Shown: positions 24,769-33,852, counted from the first letter of the stretch. The stretch: DNA of 64,000 nucleotides from Maricaulaceae bacterium (GCA_026126205.1 JAHCJP010000009.1:1-64000), one strand, 5' to 3'. Program-made: numbers and translations. Notes: a model not told the origin generated them from the sequence alone.

Positions 24769-26219
24769 TCCGCCTGCGTCTCCGCCACAGGCAGGCGCAC
24801 CGCGAACACGCTGCCCTCCGGCCCGGTGCGCGCCAGCATCACGTCGCCGCCCTGGGCGCGGGCCAGATCGCGCGCCGTCGACAGGCCGAGGCCGGAACCG
24901 TCCTTGCGCGTCGACGCCGCGAAGGGTTCGAACAGCGTCTGCAACGCCTTTTCGGCGACGCCCGGCCCGACGTCGGCGATCTCGACCAGGGCGGAGCCAT
25001 CTTCCACGCGCGCCGTTGCCGAAAGGCGGCGCGAGCCTTCGGGAAGTCCGGCCATCGCCTGCAGCGCGTTGCGCATCAGGTTCAGGAAAATGCGGTGCGT
25101 CTGGTCCGGATCGGCGTAAAGGACGATTTCGGCGGAAACATCGTTGCGCCAGCCGGCCGCCCCCTCGGCGGCGCGGGCGTCCGCCATCGCTTCTTCCAGC
25201 GCCGCCCGCAGGGGCAGCGCCGCCTTCGCCGGCTCCGCCTCCCCCGCCCGGCCATAGCGCAGCGTCTCCTCGCACAGGCGCACGCCGCGCCCCACGGCGC
25301 GCACCAGGCGCTCGCCCATACGGCGCACCTGCGCGTCGTCGCTGGCGGCCAGCCGGTCCGACACCAGCTGCGCGCTGGCCAGCACGTTGCGCAGGTCGTG
25401 ATTGATGCGCGCCACCGCCGAGCCGAGCGCCGCCAGCCGTTCCCGCTGCGCCAACGCCTGGCGGATTTCGCCCTGCATGGCGGCCAGCGCCCGCTCCGCC
25501 TGACCGATCTCGTCGGCGCGGCGCGAAGGTTCAAGCCGTGCGCCGGGATCCGCCGGTGCGGCCTGGAACCGTGTCATCGCCGCCGACAGGCGCCGCATCG
25601 GGCGCACGAACAGGAAGAACAGCATCAGGTACAGCAACGCGCCGGTGACCAGTGCGACGAAGCCTGTCAGCTGCAGCAGGCCCAACATGTAGCGCAGCAG
25701 CGCCTGGCGCAGCGGCGCTTCCGGGATAATCGCGTCGATCACTTCCCCCGGTCGTGCCGGCGGCTCGGCGAGCACGCGCAGATAGCGCCCTTCCGGCGCG
25801 GCCAGCGTGTCCAGCGCCGCCGCCGCGCCGCCCAGCCAGCCCTCGGCGCGCAGGTCTGCGACGATCAAAGTCCCGTCCACCGGCGCGCCATAGAGCACCA
25901 GCTCGTTCCGGCCCCCTGTGATCCGCGCCACCGCCACCGCGCCAGAGCCTGACAGCAGTTCGCGCATCGCCGCCTCGTCCAGCGCCCCGCCCGGCGCGAC
26001 ATCGGCGGCCATGGCCGCAAGCTGCGCGGCGTTGATCCGGTCCCATAGCCATTGCGAGCGGAACGCCGCCGCCATCGGCGGCAGAACCAGCAATTGCGCC
26101 AGCAGGCCGAAAGCGACCGTGAACAACAACAGCCGGCCCGGCAGGCTTTCCGCCAGCACGCGCCACATGGCGCGCAAAGCTGCACGCAGGCCGGAAGGAG
26201 GGGAGGAAGCCCCGGTCAT
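24759..26219 (-). CDS. Sensor histidine kinase
   Basis: The product (486 residues from ATG 26219) has two transmembrane helices, near residues 25-45 and 185-215, flanking a periplasmic sensor region. A HAMP-like linker follows. The phosphoacceptor motif is INHDLRNVLASAQL, and the HATPase domain has NLMRNALQAM (N box), DVGPGV (G1) and GSGLGLSTARDLA (G2). No response regulator is adjacent, so it is an orphan kinase with unknown signal. An upstream ATG at 26252 is possible. It is convergent with ggt. Confidence 0.88.
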   Translation of the reverse strand: MTGASSPPSGLRAALRAMWRVLAESLPGRLLLFTVAFGLLAQLLVLPPMAAAFRSQWLWDRINAAQLAAMAADVAPGGALDEAAMRELLSGSGAVAVARITGGRNELVLYGAPVDGTLIVADLRAEGWLGGAAAALDTLAAPEGRYLRVLAEPPARPGEVIDAIIPEAPLRQALLRYMLGLLQLTGFVALVTGALLYLMLFFLFVRPMRRLSAAMTRFQAAPADPGARLEPSRRADEIGQAERALAAMQGEIRQALAQRERLAALGSAVARINHDLRNVLASAQLVSDRLAASDDAQVRRMGERLVRAVGRGVRLCEETLRYGRAGEAEPAKAALPLRAALEEAMADARAAEGAAGWRNDVSAEIVLYADPDQTHRIFLNLMRNALQAMAGLPEGSRRLSATARVEDGSALVEIADVGPGVAEKALQTLFEPFAASTRKDGSGLGLSTARDLARAQGGDVMLARTGPEGSVFAVRLPVAETQADQG

Positions 26220-26278
26220 GCGGGGATCATACTTGCCCGGCGCTGCAATCAAGAGTGAATTTGCGCGCCCGTCGCGGC

Positions 26279-26307
26279 TTGACGCGCCAGACCCCTTCGC
26301 GTAAGGA
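26279..26307 (+). promoter_or_regulatory. Promoter of the rpmH/rnpA operon
   Basis: TTGACG (26279-26284) and TAAGGA (26302-26307) are separated by exactly 17 bases. Transcription would start near 26314, about 17 bases before the candidate rnpA ATG and 30 before the rpmH GTG. Confidence 0.6.
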
Positions 26308-26330
26308 CCGCGCCTCTATTTTCTCGCCCG

Positions 26331-26852
26331 ATGGAGCGCGCCCGTGAAACGCACTTTTCAACCGTCCAAGCTTGTCCGCAAGCGCCGGCACGGCTTCCGC
26401 GCGCGCATGGCCACCAAGGCCGGGCGCCAGATCCTTGCGCGCCGCCGCCGGCATGGCCGCAAGCGGCTGTCGGCCTGAAGCAAGCTACACCCACCCCCGT
26501 TCCGCTTGAGCGCCTGAAGGCGCGGAAGGATTTCCTGCGCGCCGCCGCCGGGCGCAAAGCCGTGCGCGCGGGCCTGCTGCTGCAGGTGCGCGAGGGGCCC
26601 GCGGCCGGCGTCATCCGCGCCGGTTTCACCGCCACGAAGAAAATCGGCGGCGCCGTGCAGCGCAACCGGGCGAAACGACGCCTGCGCGAGGCGGCGCGGC
26701 TGTTATTGCCGCTCTACGGCGCGCCGGGTTTCGACTATGTGTTCGTCGCCCGCGCGAGCACCGGGTCGCTCGGCTGGACCAGCCTGCTTGACGATGTGAA
26801 AAGCGCGTTGTTAAGCCTCGCTCCGCCCGACGGGGCGCAAACCGGCAAGTGA
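26331..26852 (+). CDS. rnpA: Ribonuclease P protein component, start nested around rpmH
   Basis: The conserved part starts near [12 protein letters not shown] and includes [20 protein letters not shown], the RNR signature that binds the RNase P RNA, then FDYVFVAR. RNase P trims tRNA 5' ends. From 26331 to deep inside the domain this frame has no ATG, GTG or TTG except the ATG at 26331, so a conventional start means a 173-residue protein whose first 49 codons overlap rpmH in another frame. The alternative is a rare CTG at 26475 overlapping the rpmH stop (126 residues, nearer the usual 110-130). The domain is certain, the start is not. Confidence 0.85.
   Translation: MERARETHFSTVQACPQAPARLPRAHGHQGRAPDPCAPPPAWPQAAVGLKQATPTPVPLERLKARKDFLRAAAGRKAVRAGLLLQVREGPAAGVIRAGFTATKKIGGAVQRNRAKRRLREAARLLLPLYGAPGFDYVFVARASTGSLGWTSLLDDVKSALLSLAPPDGAQTGK
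26344..26478 (+). CDS. rpmH: 50S ribosomal protein L34
   Basis: The 44-residue basic protein is a standard L34: [20 protein letters not shown], then [20 protein letters not shown]. It starts with GTG, preceded by GGAG seven bases upstream. It lies entirely inside the longest rnpA frame and precedes rnpA, yidC and engB, the usual bacterial order. Confidence 0.97.
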   Translation: MKRTFQPSKLVRKRRHGFRARMATKAGRQILARRRRHGRKRLSA

Positions 26853-26865
26853 GGGGCCTCCGCCG

Positions 26866-28677
26866 ATGGGCGACCAACGCAATCTGATCCTGTTTTTCGT
26901 CGCCACCATCATCATTTTTCTGGTGTACGACATGCTGGTGATGAACCCCGCGCGCCAGCGCATCGCGCAGGAGCGCGAGGCCGCCCAGGCGCTCGAGACC
27001 CAGGACCCTGCCGAGTTGGACGCCTTTGACGGCGTGATCCGCACGCCGGAGCGCAGCATCAACCGCGACGACGCGCTGACCCAGACCGGCCGCGTCACCA
27101 TCCTGCCTGGCCGCGCCGCCGACGGCGGAACCACCGGCGTCGCCGGATCGTTGTCGCTGCGCGGCGCGCGGCTGGACGATCTTCGCCTGCTGCGGCACAC
27201 GGTCAGCATCGATTCCGGTGAGCCGGTGACGCTGCTGAACCCGCAGGGCGGCGACCATGCCTATTTCGCACAGGACGGCTGGCTGACCGGATCGACCGGG
27301 CCACGCGACGCGCCGGGCAATGACGCCGACTGGCGGCTGGCCTCCGGCGAAGCGCTGAGCCCAGGATCGCCGGTCACCCTGATCTATGAGGGCTCGGACG
27401 GGCTGGTCTTCGAACGCACCATCGAACTAGACGAGGACTACATGTTCACGGTCACCGACCGGGTGACCAATACCGCAACCGAAGCCGCGACGCTCAGCCG
27501 CTATGGCCGCGTGCGCCGCCACGGCCTGCCGCCGGACCTGTCGAATTTCTTCATCCTGCACGAAGGCCCGATCGCGGTGGTGGGGGGGCGTCTGTTCGAT
27601 CGCAAGTACGACAGGCTGCGCAACGGCTCCGGCGTTACGGAGACCGGGACCGGCGGCTGGGTCGGCATGACCGACAAGTACTGGCTGGCCGCGGTGATCC
27701 CCGATCAGTCCGTTCCGTTCACGGCCGAGTTCCGGATGATCGAGCGCGCGGGCGAGGAAGTCTACCAGGTCAGCTACCAGACCCGGGCGGTGGAGCTGGC
27801 CCCGGGCGAGACGCATGTGTCGCAATCGCATATCTACGCCGGCGCCAAGACCGTCGAGGTTTTGCAGCGCTATCAGAACGACCTCGGGATCCAGCGCCTC
27901 GACATGGCCGTGGACTGGGGGATGTTCTGGTTCCTGACCCGGCCGTTCTTCTCCGTCCTGCACTGGTTCACGGGCGTTTTCGGCAATGTCGGCCTCGCCA
28001 TCCTGACGCTGACCGTGGGCGTCAAGCTGATCTTCTTCCCACTGGCCAACAAGGCCTATGTGTCGATGGCGAAAATGCGCGCCATCCAGCCGAAAATGAC
28101 CGAGGTGCGCGAGCGATTCGCCGCCGACAAGCAACGCCAGCAGCAGGAAATGATCGAGCTTTACAAGCGCGAGAAGGTCAATCCGCTGGCCGGCTGCCTG
28201 CCCATCCTGGTGCAAATCCCGGTGTTTTACGCCCTCTACAAGACCCTCTTCGTCACCATTGAAGTGCGTCACCAGCCCTTCTTCGGCTGGATCCGCGACC
28301 TTTCGGCGGCGGACCCGACCAGCGTGTGGAACCTGTTCGGCCTGTTGCCCTGGGATCCTTCCGGCTGGCCGGTGCTGGGCGGCTTCCTGGCCATCGGCGC
28401 CTGGCCGATCATCATGGGCGTGACGATGTATCTGCAACAGGCGCTTAACCCGCCGCCGCCCGACCCGATCCAGGCGCGCATCTTCGCTTTCCTGCCGTTT
28501 GTGTTCACCATCATCCTGGCGCCGTTCGCGGCGGGCCTGGTGATCTACTGGGCGTGGAACAACTTCCTGTCGATCCTTCAGCAATACGTGATCATGCGCC
28601 GTCAGGGCGTGGAGACGCAGTTCGACAAGATAGTGGCGAAGCTGATGAAGCGCGGCCAGGGCGGCGCCGAAGGCTGA
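26866..28677 (+). CDS. yidC: Membrane protein insertase YidC
   Basis: At 603 residues this is a full-length Gram-negative YidC. It has an N-terminal transmembrane helix (LILFFVATIIIFLVYDMLVM), a large periplasmic beta-rich domain (about 60-340) and the conserved C-terminal bundle. The bundle includes a loop with KMRAIQPKMTEVRERF and helices around NPLAGCLPILVQIPVFYAL and PFVFTIILAPFAAGLVIYW. It inserts membrane proteins alone or with SecYEG. It starts 13 bases after rnpA, with GAGG upstream, and is co-transcribed with rpmH and rnpA. Confidence 0.97.
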   Translation: MGDQRNLILFFVATIIIFLVYDMLVMNPARQRIAQEREAAQALETQDPAELDAFDGVIRTPERSINRDDALTQTGRVTILPGRAADGGTTGVAGSLSLRGARLDDLRLLRHTVSIDSGEPVTLLNPQGGDHAYFAQDGWLTGSTGPRDAPGNDADWRLASGEALSPGSPVTLIYEGSDGLVFERTIELDEDYMFTVTDRVTNTATEAATLSRYGRVRRHGLPPDLSNFFILHEGPIAVVGGRLFDRKYDRLRNGSGVTETGTGGWVGMTDKYWLAAVIPDQSVPFTAEFRMIERAGEEVYQVSYQTRAVELAPGETHVSQSHIYAGAKTVEVLQRYQNDLGIQRLDMAVDWGMFWFLTRPFFSVLHWFTGVFGNVGLAILTLTVGVKLIFFPLANKAYVSMAKMRAIQPKMTEVRERFAADKQRQQQEMIELYKREKVNPLAGCLPILVQIPVFYALYKTLFVTIEVRHQPFFGWIRDLSAADPTSVWNLFGLLPWDPSGWPVLGGFLAIGAWPIIMGVTMYLQQALNPPPPDPIQARIFAFLPFVFTIILAPFAAGLVIYWAWNNFLSILQQYVIMRRQGVETQFDKIVAKLMKRGQGGAEG

Positions 28678-28708
28678 GGCGCGGGACGCGAGCGATGAGG
28701 AACGCCCC

Positions 28709-29347
28709 ATGCACGGACCCGACCCGTCACGCCCCTATCCGATGCAGGACCACCCGCGGGTGTGCTTCATCCGCAATGTGGTGACCGCGCCGAACATCGA
28801 GATCGGCGAGTACACCTATTACGACGACCCGGACCATCCGGAGCGCTTCGCCGAGAAGTGCGTGCTCTATCACTATGACTTCATGGGCGACCGGCTGGTG
28901 ATCGGGCGCTTCTGCGCCCTGGCTGCGGGCGTCACCTTCATCATGAACGGCGCCAACCACGCCATGACCGGCTTTTCCACCTTCCCGTTCCAGATCTTCG
29001 GCGGCGGCTGGGAGAGGGATTTCGACTTCGAGACCATACGCGCCGGCTATCGCGGCGACACGGTGGTGGGTCATGACGTGTGGATCGGCCGCGGCGCGGT
29101 GATCATGCCGGGCCTGACCATCGGCCACGGCGCGATCATCGCCAGCGAGTCGGTGGTGGTGGACGACGTGCCGCCCTACGCCATAGCGGGCGGCAATCCG
29201 GCGCGGGTGATCCGCACCCGTTTTGACGAGGCCACCGTCGCGTCCCTGCTGGACATCGCCTGGTGGGACTGGGACGTTGAAAAGATCAGCCGCAATCTGA
29301 AAGCCGTGATGGGCGCGGACCTTGCGGCCCTGCGGTCCGCGGCGTGA
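28709..29347 (+). CDS. CatB/Vat-type hexapeptide O-acetyltransferase
   Basis: The 212-residue protein is a left-handed beta-helix acetyltransferase. [22 protein letters not shown] contains the family loop with the catalytic His of xenobiotic acetyltransferases (shown in two parts: [12 protein letters not shown] and MNGANH). Repeats continue as [35 protein letters not shown] and [16 protein letters not shown]. Homologues acetylate chloramphenicol or streptogramin A, but chromosomal copies often have unknown substrates, so resistance should not be assumed. It sits between yidC and engB and overlaps engB by four bases. Confidence 0.85.
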   Translation: MHGPDPSRPYPMQDHPRVCFIRNVVTAPNIEIGEYTYYDDPDHPERFAEKCVLYHYDFMGDRLVIGRFCALAAGVTFIMNGANHAMTGFSTFPFQIFGGGWERDFDFETIRAGYRGDTVVGHDVWIGRGAVIMPGLTIGHGAIIASESVVVDDVPPYAIAGGNPARVIRTRFDEATVASLLDIAWWDWDVEKISRNLKAVMGADLAALRSAA

Positions 29348-29982
29348 CCGGCGACAGCCCCACCCCTGACGAGATCGAAACGGGCCGCCGCCTGTTCGCC
29401 GGGCCGTGCGTGTTCCTGAAGGGCGCGGTCAGCCTGGACGGCCTGCCGCCGGCGGACCGGGCGGAAGCGGCGTTCGCCGGGCGCTCGAATGTCGGAAAAT
29501 CCAGCCTGATCAACGCGCTGACCGGCCGCAAAAATCTCGCTCGCGCCTCCAACACGCCGGGTAGAACGCAGGAGTTGAATTTCTTCGATCTCGGCGATTC
29601 CCTGCGGCTGGTGGACCTGCCGGGCTATGGCTTCGCCGCGGCGCCGAAGCAGGCCGCCGCACGCTGGAAGCGGCTGACGCGCGATTATCTGCGCGGGCGG
29701 GCGAACCTGAAGCGCGTCTATCTGCTGGTCGACGCCCGTCACGGGATAAAGCCCTTGGACGAAGACGTGATGGCGGCGCTGGACTCCGCCGCCGTCAGCT
29801 ACCAGATCGTGCTCACCAAGGCCGACAAGCTGAAGACGGGAGAACTTGACCAACGCCTCGCTGAAACCGCCGAGACGGTGAGGAAACGCCCCGCGGCCCA
29901 CCCCGAGGTGCTGGTCACGTCCAGTGAGAAAAATACGGGGCTTGAGGCGCTGCGCGCCGCCATCGCCGCCTTGACGCCGTGA
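29344..29982 (+). CDS. engB: Ribosome biogenesis GTPase EngB (YihA/YsxC)
   Basis: The 212-residue protein has the G motifs of the family: G1 GRSNVGKSS, a switch I segment with [13 protein letters not shown]3 DLPGYGFA, G4 TKADK and a G5 TSSEKNTG. It assists assembly of the large ribosomal subunit. It starts with GTG inside GTGA, overlapping the previous stop by four bases. Its place after yidC is common in alphaproteobacteria. Confidence 0.95.
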   Translation: MTGDSPTPDEIETGRRLFAGPCVFLKGAVSLDGLPPADRAEAAFAGRSNVGKSSLINALTGRKNLARASNTPGRTQELNFFDLGDSLRLVDLPGYGFAAAPKQAAARWKRLTRDYLRGRANLKRVYLLVDARHGIKPLDEDVMAALDSAAVSYQIVLTKADKLKTGELDQRLAETAETVRKRPAAHPEVLVTSSEKNTGLEALRAAIAALTP

Positions 29983-30004
29983 TTTGCGTTATATGATTGG
30001 ATCC

Positions 30005-30994
30005 ATGCGCCACCTCGCCGCTCTCGTTCTGCTGTTCGCCCCCGCCGCTCCGGCGGCGGCTGCGGAGTTGTGCAACGAGACCAGCTTCGTGCTGGAGACG
30101 GCGCTGGGCTGGCGCGGATCGAATGGCGTCATCGTCGAGGGCTGGACGCGCCTGCGCCCCGGCGAATGCGTTGAGACCGGCCCGGATTTCGATCCCGAAT
30201 CCGGCGAGACGCTTTATCTCTACGCCCGCTCCACCGCGGCCTATCTCGGCGGGATTCGCGAATGGCGCGGCGAGGCCGGGCTCTGCGTCGCTGAAACTGA
30301 CTTCGCCGTCGAGGGCGTGCGCAACTGCGCCGCGCTCGGCATGGAGCGCAGGGGGTTTCTGGCGCTGACCGGCGACAGCCTGCGGCGCGCGACGCTGATG
30401 GAACCCGCCGATTTCGGGACCCGCGCCGAAGAAGCGGGCATGCAGCGCCTGCTGCAATCGGCCGGGTACAATATCCGCGTCATTGATGGCCTGGCCGGCC
30501 GCCGCACCCAGGGCGAGGTCGCCCGCTTCGTCACAGATCGCGGCCTGCCCGCGAACCTGCCCCGCGCCGAGATCATCGACGCGCTGGAGGCGACGGCGCT
30601 GCAAAGAAACGCCGAGGCCGGCCTGATCATCTGCAACGAGACCGGCGGCCCGGCGGCGGCGGCGATCGCACGCCAGCGTGGCGATATCTGGGAATCGCGC
30701 GGCTGGTGGCGGCTGCAGCCCGGCGGCTGCACGCGGGTGCTGGCGACGCGGCTGGAGGCGGCGGACGTGTTCTACTACGCCGAGCGCCTGACCGGTGCGG
30801 CGCACCCCCCGGCCCTGAATGGCGGGACGGAACGGTTTTGCCAGGCGCCGTCGCGTTTTCTGGCGGAAGGGCGCAGCGGCTGCGCCCAGCGCGGCTATAC
30901 CGAGGCCGGTTTCCGCCGCATCCCCGAACCCGTTGATGGAACGGCGCGCATCGAGTTGCGGCCCGCCGACTTCGCCACCGGCGGCGCCCCATGA
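30005..30994 (+). CDS. Secreted protein with two DUF1036 domains and a peptidoglycan-binding-like middle
   Basis: From ATG 30005 the 329-residue product has a signal peptide (MRHLAALVLLFAPAAPAAAA). A DUF1036 domain follows (CNETSFVLETALGWRG ... LRPGECV), then a middle segment resembling PG_binding_1 (LLQSAGYNIRVIDGLAGRRT), then a second DUF1036 copy (CNETGGPAAAA ... LQPGGCTRVL). DUF1036 proteins are small exported alphaproteobacterial proteins of unknown function. The middle segment suggests contact with the cell wall. The stop overlaps the next gene by four bases. The TTG at 29984 is less likely because it places residues before the signal peptide. Confidence 0.8.
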   Translation: MRHLAALVLLFAPAAPAAAAELCNETSFVLETALGWRGSNGVIVEGWTRLRPGECVETGPDFDPESGETLYLYARSTAAYLGGIREWRGEAGLCVAETDFAVEGVRNCAALGMERRGFLALTGDSLRRATLMEPADFGTRAEEAGMQRLLQSAGYNIRVIDGLAGRRTQGEVARFVTDRGLPANLPRAEIIDALEATALQRNAEAGLIICNETGGPAAAAIARQRGDIWESRGWWRLQPGGCTRVLATRLEAADVFYYAERLTGAAHPPALNGGTERFCQAPSRFLAEGRSGCAQRGYTEAGFRRIPEPVDGTARIELRPADFATGGAP

Positions 30995-31701
30995 CCGCCA
31001 CGCCTGATCTCAGCCATGTCGGCGAATGGGTGTTCGACCTCGACAACACGCTATACCCGTCCGACGCGGCGGTGATGAGCCAGGTGGACGTGCGCATGAC
31101 CGAATACGTCATGCGCCTGCTTGGACTGCCGCGGGAACAGGCCCGGGCGGAGCAGAAGCGCTACTGGCGCGATTATGGAACAACCCTGAGCGGGCTGATG
31201 GCCGACGGCCGCGTCAGCGATCCGCGTGACTTCCTGGACTTCGTCCACGACATCGACCTGACGGTGATCGGGCCGGACCCGGATCTCGCCGCCCGCATCC
31301 GCGCCCTGCCGGGGCGGCGCTATGTCTACACCAACGGTTCTTTGCGTCATGCGGAGAATGTCGTGTCCCGCCTCGGTATCGTTGATTGCTTCCATGGCCT
31401 GTTCGACGTCGAGGCGGCGCAGTTCGCCCCGAAGCCGAGACCAGAGGGCTTCGCCCGCTTCGCCGCCCGCTTCGGCGTCGATCCGCGCATCGCGAGTTTC
31501 TTCGAGGATTCGCCGCGCAATCTGAAAACCGCCTACGATCTCGGCTACACAACGGTGCTGATCCGCGCCCGCCCCGGCCCGCGCGACGAGGAGAGCGCCG
31601 CCCCCGATGCGCAGTTCGATCATGTCCACTTCGCCGCCGACTGCCTGAAGACCTTTCTCGGCGGCGTGCGCACCGCCGCGAACAAGGGAAACGCCGCATG
31701 A
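30991..31701 (+). CDS. HAD-family pyrimidine 5'-nucleotidase
   Basis: The 236-residue protein has HAD motif [10 protein letters not shown] (Asp nucleophile near residue 16), motif II YTNGS, a Lys in [11 protein letters not shown] (motif III) and [12 protein letters not shown] (motif IV). These match the Sdt1/PhoU-type pyrimidine 5'-nucleotidase subfamily, which dephosphorylates UMP or CMP-like nucleotides. It overlaps its neighbours at both ends by ATGA, so it is translated as part of the DUF1036-nucleotidase-dapD run. Exact substrate is uncertain. Confidence 0.85.
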   Translation: MTATPDLSHVGEWVFDLDNTLYPSDAAVMSQVDVRMTEYVMRLLGLPREQARAEQKRYWRDYGTTLSGLMADGRVSDPRDFLDFVHDIDLTVIGPDPDLAARIRALPGRRYVYTNGSLRHAENVVSRLGIVDCFHGLFDVEAAQFAPKPRPEGFARFAARFGVDPRIASFFEDSPRNLKTAYDLGYTTVLIRARPGPRDEESAAPDAQFDHVHFAADCLKTFLGGVRTAANKGNAA

Positions 31702-32531
31702 CCACCCACGCTGACCTCGCCGCCGCCATCGACGACGCCTGGGAAGCGCGTGAAGCGCTGTCGCCCGAAACCACCGGCCCGGCGCGCGACGCGGTGCGCG
31801 AGGCGCTGAACCTGCTCGATTCGGGCAAGGCGCGGGTCGCCAGCCGCAACGGCAACGGCCAGTGGACCGTGCATCAATGGCTGAAAAAGGCGGTGCTGCT
31901 CAGCTTTCGCCTCAACCCCATGGCCGCCATTCCTGGCGGGCCGGGCGATGCGCCGTGGTGGGACAAGGTTCCGTCGAAATTCGACGGCTGGACAGCGGCG
32001 GAGTTCCGCGCCGCCGGTTTTCGCGCCGTGCCGGGCGCCATCGTGCGCCGGGGCGCCTATGTGGCGCCGGGCGCGGTGCTGATGCCCAGCTTCGTCAATA
32101 TCGGCGCCTGGGTAGGCGAGGGAGCGATGATCGACACCTGGGCCACCGTCGGCTCCTGCGCCCAAATCGGCCGGAACGTCCACATCTCCGGCGGCGCCGG
32201 CATCGGCGGCGTGCTGGAGCCGCTGCAGGCCGCGCCGACCATTATCGAGGACGGGGTGTTCGTCGGCGCGCGCTCGGAAGTCGCCGAGGGCGTGATCGTG
32301 CGCGAGGGCGCGGTGCTGGCGATGGGCGTGTTCCTGGGCGCCTCGACGAAGATCGTCGACCGCGCCAGCGGCGAGATCATGTATGGCGAGGTGCCGTCCT
32401 ATTCGGTGGTGGTTCCGGGCAGCCTGCCGGCCCCGAAGGGCGGCCCGTCGCTGGCCTGCGCGGTGATCGTCAAGCGCGTCGACGAGCGCACGCGCTCCAA
32501 GACCGGCATCAACGAACTGCTGCGCGACTGA
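31698..32531 (+). CDS. dapD: Tetrahydrodipicolinate N-succinyltransferase
   Basis: The 277-residue protein is a typical DapD: an N-terminal helical domain ([16 protein letters not shown]), then a left-handed beta-helix ([55 protein letters not shown]). It transfers succinyl from succinyl-CoA to tetrahydrodipicolinate in the succinylase route to meso-diaminopimelate and lysine. ATG 31698 lies in an ATGA overlap with the nucleotidase gene; the frame is open further upstream but that is antisense-like shadow. Confidence 0.96.
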   Translation: MTTHADLAAAIDDAWEAREALSPETTGPARDAVREALNLLDSGKARVASRNGNGQWTVHQWLKKAVLLSFRLNPMAAIPGGPGDAPWWDKVPSKFDGWTAAEFRAAGFRAVPGAIVRRGAYVAPGAVLMPSFVNIGAWVGEGAMIDTWATVGSCAQIGRNVHISGGAGIGGVLEPLQAAPTIIEDGVFVGARSEVAEGVIVREGAVLAMGVFLGASTKIVDRASGEIMYGEVPSYSVVVPGSLPAPKGGPSLACAVIVKRVDERTRSKTGINELLRD

Positions 32532-32537
32532 GCGGGT

Positions 32538-32732
32538 TCAGTCCTTCGGGTCGAAGATCGCTTCTATCGGCTGGCCGAAGACCCCGGCGATCCTGAACGC
32601 CAGCGGCAGCGACGGATCGTACTTGCCGTTCTCGATCGAGATCACCGTCTGGCGCGACACCTCCAGCCGCGTCGCCAGTTCGGCCTGGCTCCAGCCACGC
32701 TCGGCGCGCAAATCCCGCAGGCGGTTTTTCAT
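32538..32732 (-). CDS. Small XRE-family transcriptional regulator
   Basis: The 64-residue protein is a single helix-turn-helix: MKNRLRDLRAERGWSQAELA, then TRLEVSRQTVISIENGKYDP and a closing VFGQPIEAIFD. This family is regularly encoded next to a small membrane protein with an LDELQRR motif, as here. The start overlaps the stop of that gene (ATGA). It probably represses its own operon through the repeated sites at 33436-33491. Confidence 0.88.
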   Translation of the reverse strand: MKNRLRDLRAERGWSQAELATRLEVSRQTVISIENGKYDPSLPLAFRIAGVFGQPIEAIFDPKD

Positions 32733-33148
32733 GAATAGCGCCTCGAGAAAACGAACAGCGCCGCGTAATAGATCAGCGCCCACATCGGCAGACCGAAGAA
32801 CGCTTCCAGCCTTGGCGCGCCGGTGAACATCGCGGCCAGCGAGGACGCGGCGAGAACAAGCAGGACGATCAAGCCGCTGGCGGCGGCGGCGTTGACATGC
32901 AGACGGCGCTGAAGCTCGTCCAGCGCGGCCACCAGACGCCAGAACTCGTATGACGCCCCGCAGAACAGCGCCATAGCGCCCCAGACCAGCACATGGTCGG
33001 GCAATCCGGGCGCACCCTCACCCCCGGAAACCCCGTGATAAAAGATCAGCGCAATCGCGATGAGGAACATCGTCGTCGTGCGCCAGGCGTAGCGCCGCCG
33101 CGCCGCCGGCGGCGCTGTATAGGTTTCCGGCATCAGATATTTCAGCAC
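32729..33148 (-). CDS. Membrane protein paired with the XRE regulator
   Basis: The 139-residue protein has about four hydrophobic helices (around residues 25-42, 50-70, 85-108 and 115-133) and a central LVAALDELQRRLHVNAAAAS motif. It is the standard partner of small XRE regulators of this kind, but its function is unknown; a sensor or anti-regulator role is an inference. It lies 24 bases downstream of another small membrane protein and overlaps the regulator gene by four bases. Confidence 0.8.
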   Translation of the reverse strand: MLKYLMPETYTAPPAARRRYAWRTTTMFLIAIALIFYHGVSGGEGAPGLPDHVLVWGAMALFCGASYEFWRLVAALDELQRRLHVNAAAASGLIVLLVLAASSLAAMFTGAPRLEAFFGLPMWALIYYAALFVFSRRYS

Positions 33149-33172
33149 GGCCTGCTCCCTGCCCCTTTTCCG

Positions 33173-33421
33173 TCATGCGCCGCGGCGGCCCAGCAGCCGC
33201 CCCAGCAGCCAGTGGCGGTTGGCGACAGCCGTCCAGCCCAGCACCAGCGCCGTCAGCCACACCATCGCCTCGGTCGCCACCGCCGCGGCAATCACCGCCG
33301 CCACGAACAGCGCCCGCGGCGCATCGAACATCCACGCCGCCCCGACGGCCAGCCAGGCCGCCGCCAGCGTGACACCGCCCAGCATCATCAGTCCGGCGCG
33401 AATCTTTCTGCTTTTTGTCAT
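33173..33421 (-). CDS. Small two-helix membrane protein
   Basis: The 82-residue protein has two hydrophobic helices (GLMMLGGVTLAAAWLAVGAA and about residues 37-60). GGAGGGTGAC precedes ATG 33421; an upstream GTG-type extension would run into the operator. It is the first gene of the three-gene XRE operon. No family is recognised. Confidence 0.7.
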   Translation of the reverse strand: MTKSRKIRAGLMMLGGVTLAAAWLAVGAAWMFDAPRALFVAAVIAAAVATEAMVWLTALVLGWTAVANRHWLLGRLLGRRGA

Positions 33422-33435
33422 GTCACCCTCCAAAG

Positions 33436-33491
33436 GTAAAGCTCGCTTGACCATGTAGCGTCAAGCGAACTTTACGTCAAGGGTGCTTTAC
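33436..33491 (-). promoter_or_regulatory. Promoter and triple operator half-site of the XRE/membrane operon
   Basis: A 16-base half-site occurs three times on the minus strand: GTAAAGCACCCTTGAC (33491-33476), GTAAAGTTCGCTTGAC (33475-33460) and, inverted after eight bases, GTCAAGCGAGCTTTAC (33451-33436). TTGACG and TACATG, 17 bases apart, lie within these sites, so a bound regulator would cover the promoter. Confidence 0.75.
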
Positions 33492-33536
33492 TTTCATGCG
33501 CAGAGACAGGCTGCGCGGGACGGCCGCGATATCCCG

Positions 33537-33716
33537 CTAGCTGCGGAACAGAATGGTCAGGGTGAGGATGGCGAACACCAGCGACACCAGGAAGCCGGGG
33601 CCGGCAAACTCATAGGCGTCGCGCAGGAAGTTAAGCCCCTGAAAGAGCTTGCTTCGCAACCATTCACCCATCGGCCCCGCTTTTTCGACCGCCAGGGAGA
33701 GCATAAGCGTCTCCAT
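33537..33716 (-). CDS. Possible small membrane protein
   Basis: This 59-residue ORF begins METLMLSLAVEKAGPMGEWL and ends with one strong transmembrane segment (GPGFLVSLVFAILTLTILF). The hydrophobic helix makes it plausible, but there is no strong ribosome binding site before ATG 33716 and no recognised family. It lies downstream of the peroxiredoxin gene's terminator. Confidence 0.4.
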   Translation of the reverse strand: METLMLSLAVEKAGPMGEWLRSKLFQGLNFLRDAYEFAGPGFLVSLVFAILTLTILFRS

Positions 33717-33798
33717 CACCAGAACTTCGCAGGACGCATATTAGCGCCGGCGTATTGTGGTTTGATGACGGGCAGGGCGCAGTTTCTTGAAAAGTTAC

Positions 33799-33822
33799 GG
33801 CCGGCCCGTTTCAGGACCGGCC
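33799..33822 (-). terminator. Terminator of the peroxiredoxin gene
   Basis: On the minus strand GGCCGGTCC and GGGCCGGCC form a stem with one mismatch and a TGAAAC loop, followed by GTAACTTTTC. It lies 31 bases after the peroxiredoxin stop. Confidence 0.65.
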
Positions 33823-33852
33823 GCCGGAGCCTGGAAAGCCCCTTTTGATCCG

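Noticed and set aside
28709..29347. Antibiotic resistance gene (chloramphenicol or streptogramin acetyltransferase)
   Set aside because: The fold matches, but chromosomal homologues have varied unknown substrates and the setting beside engB gives no sign of resistance.
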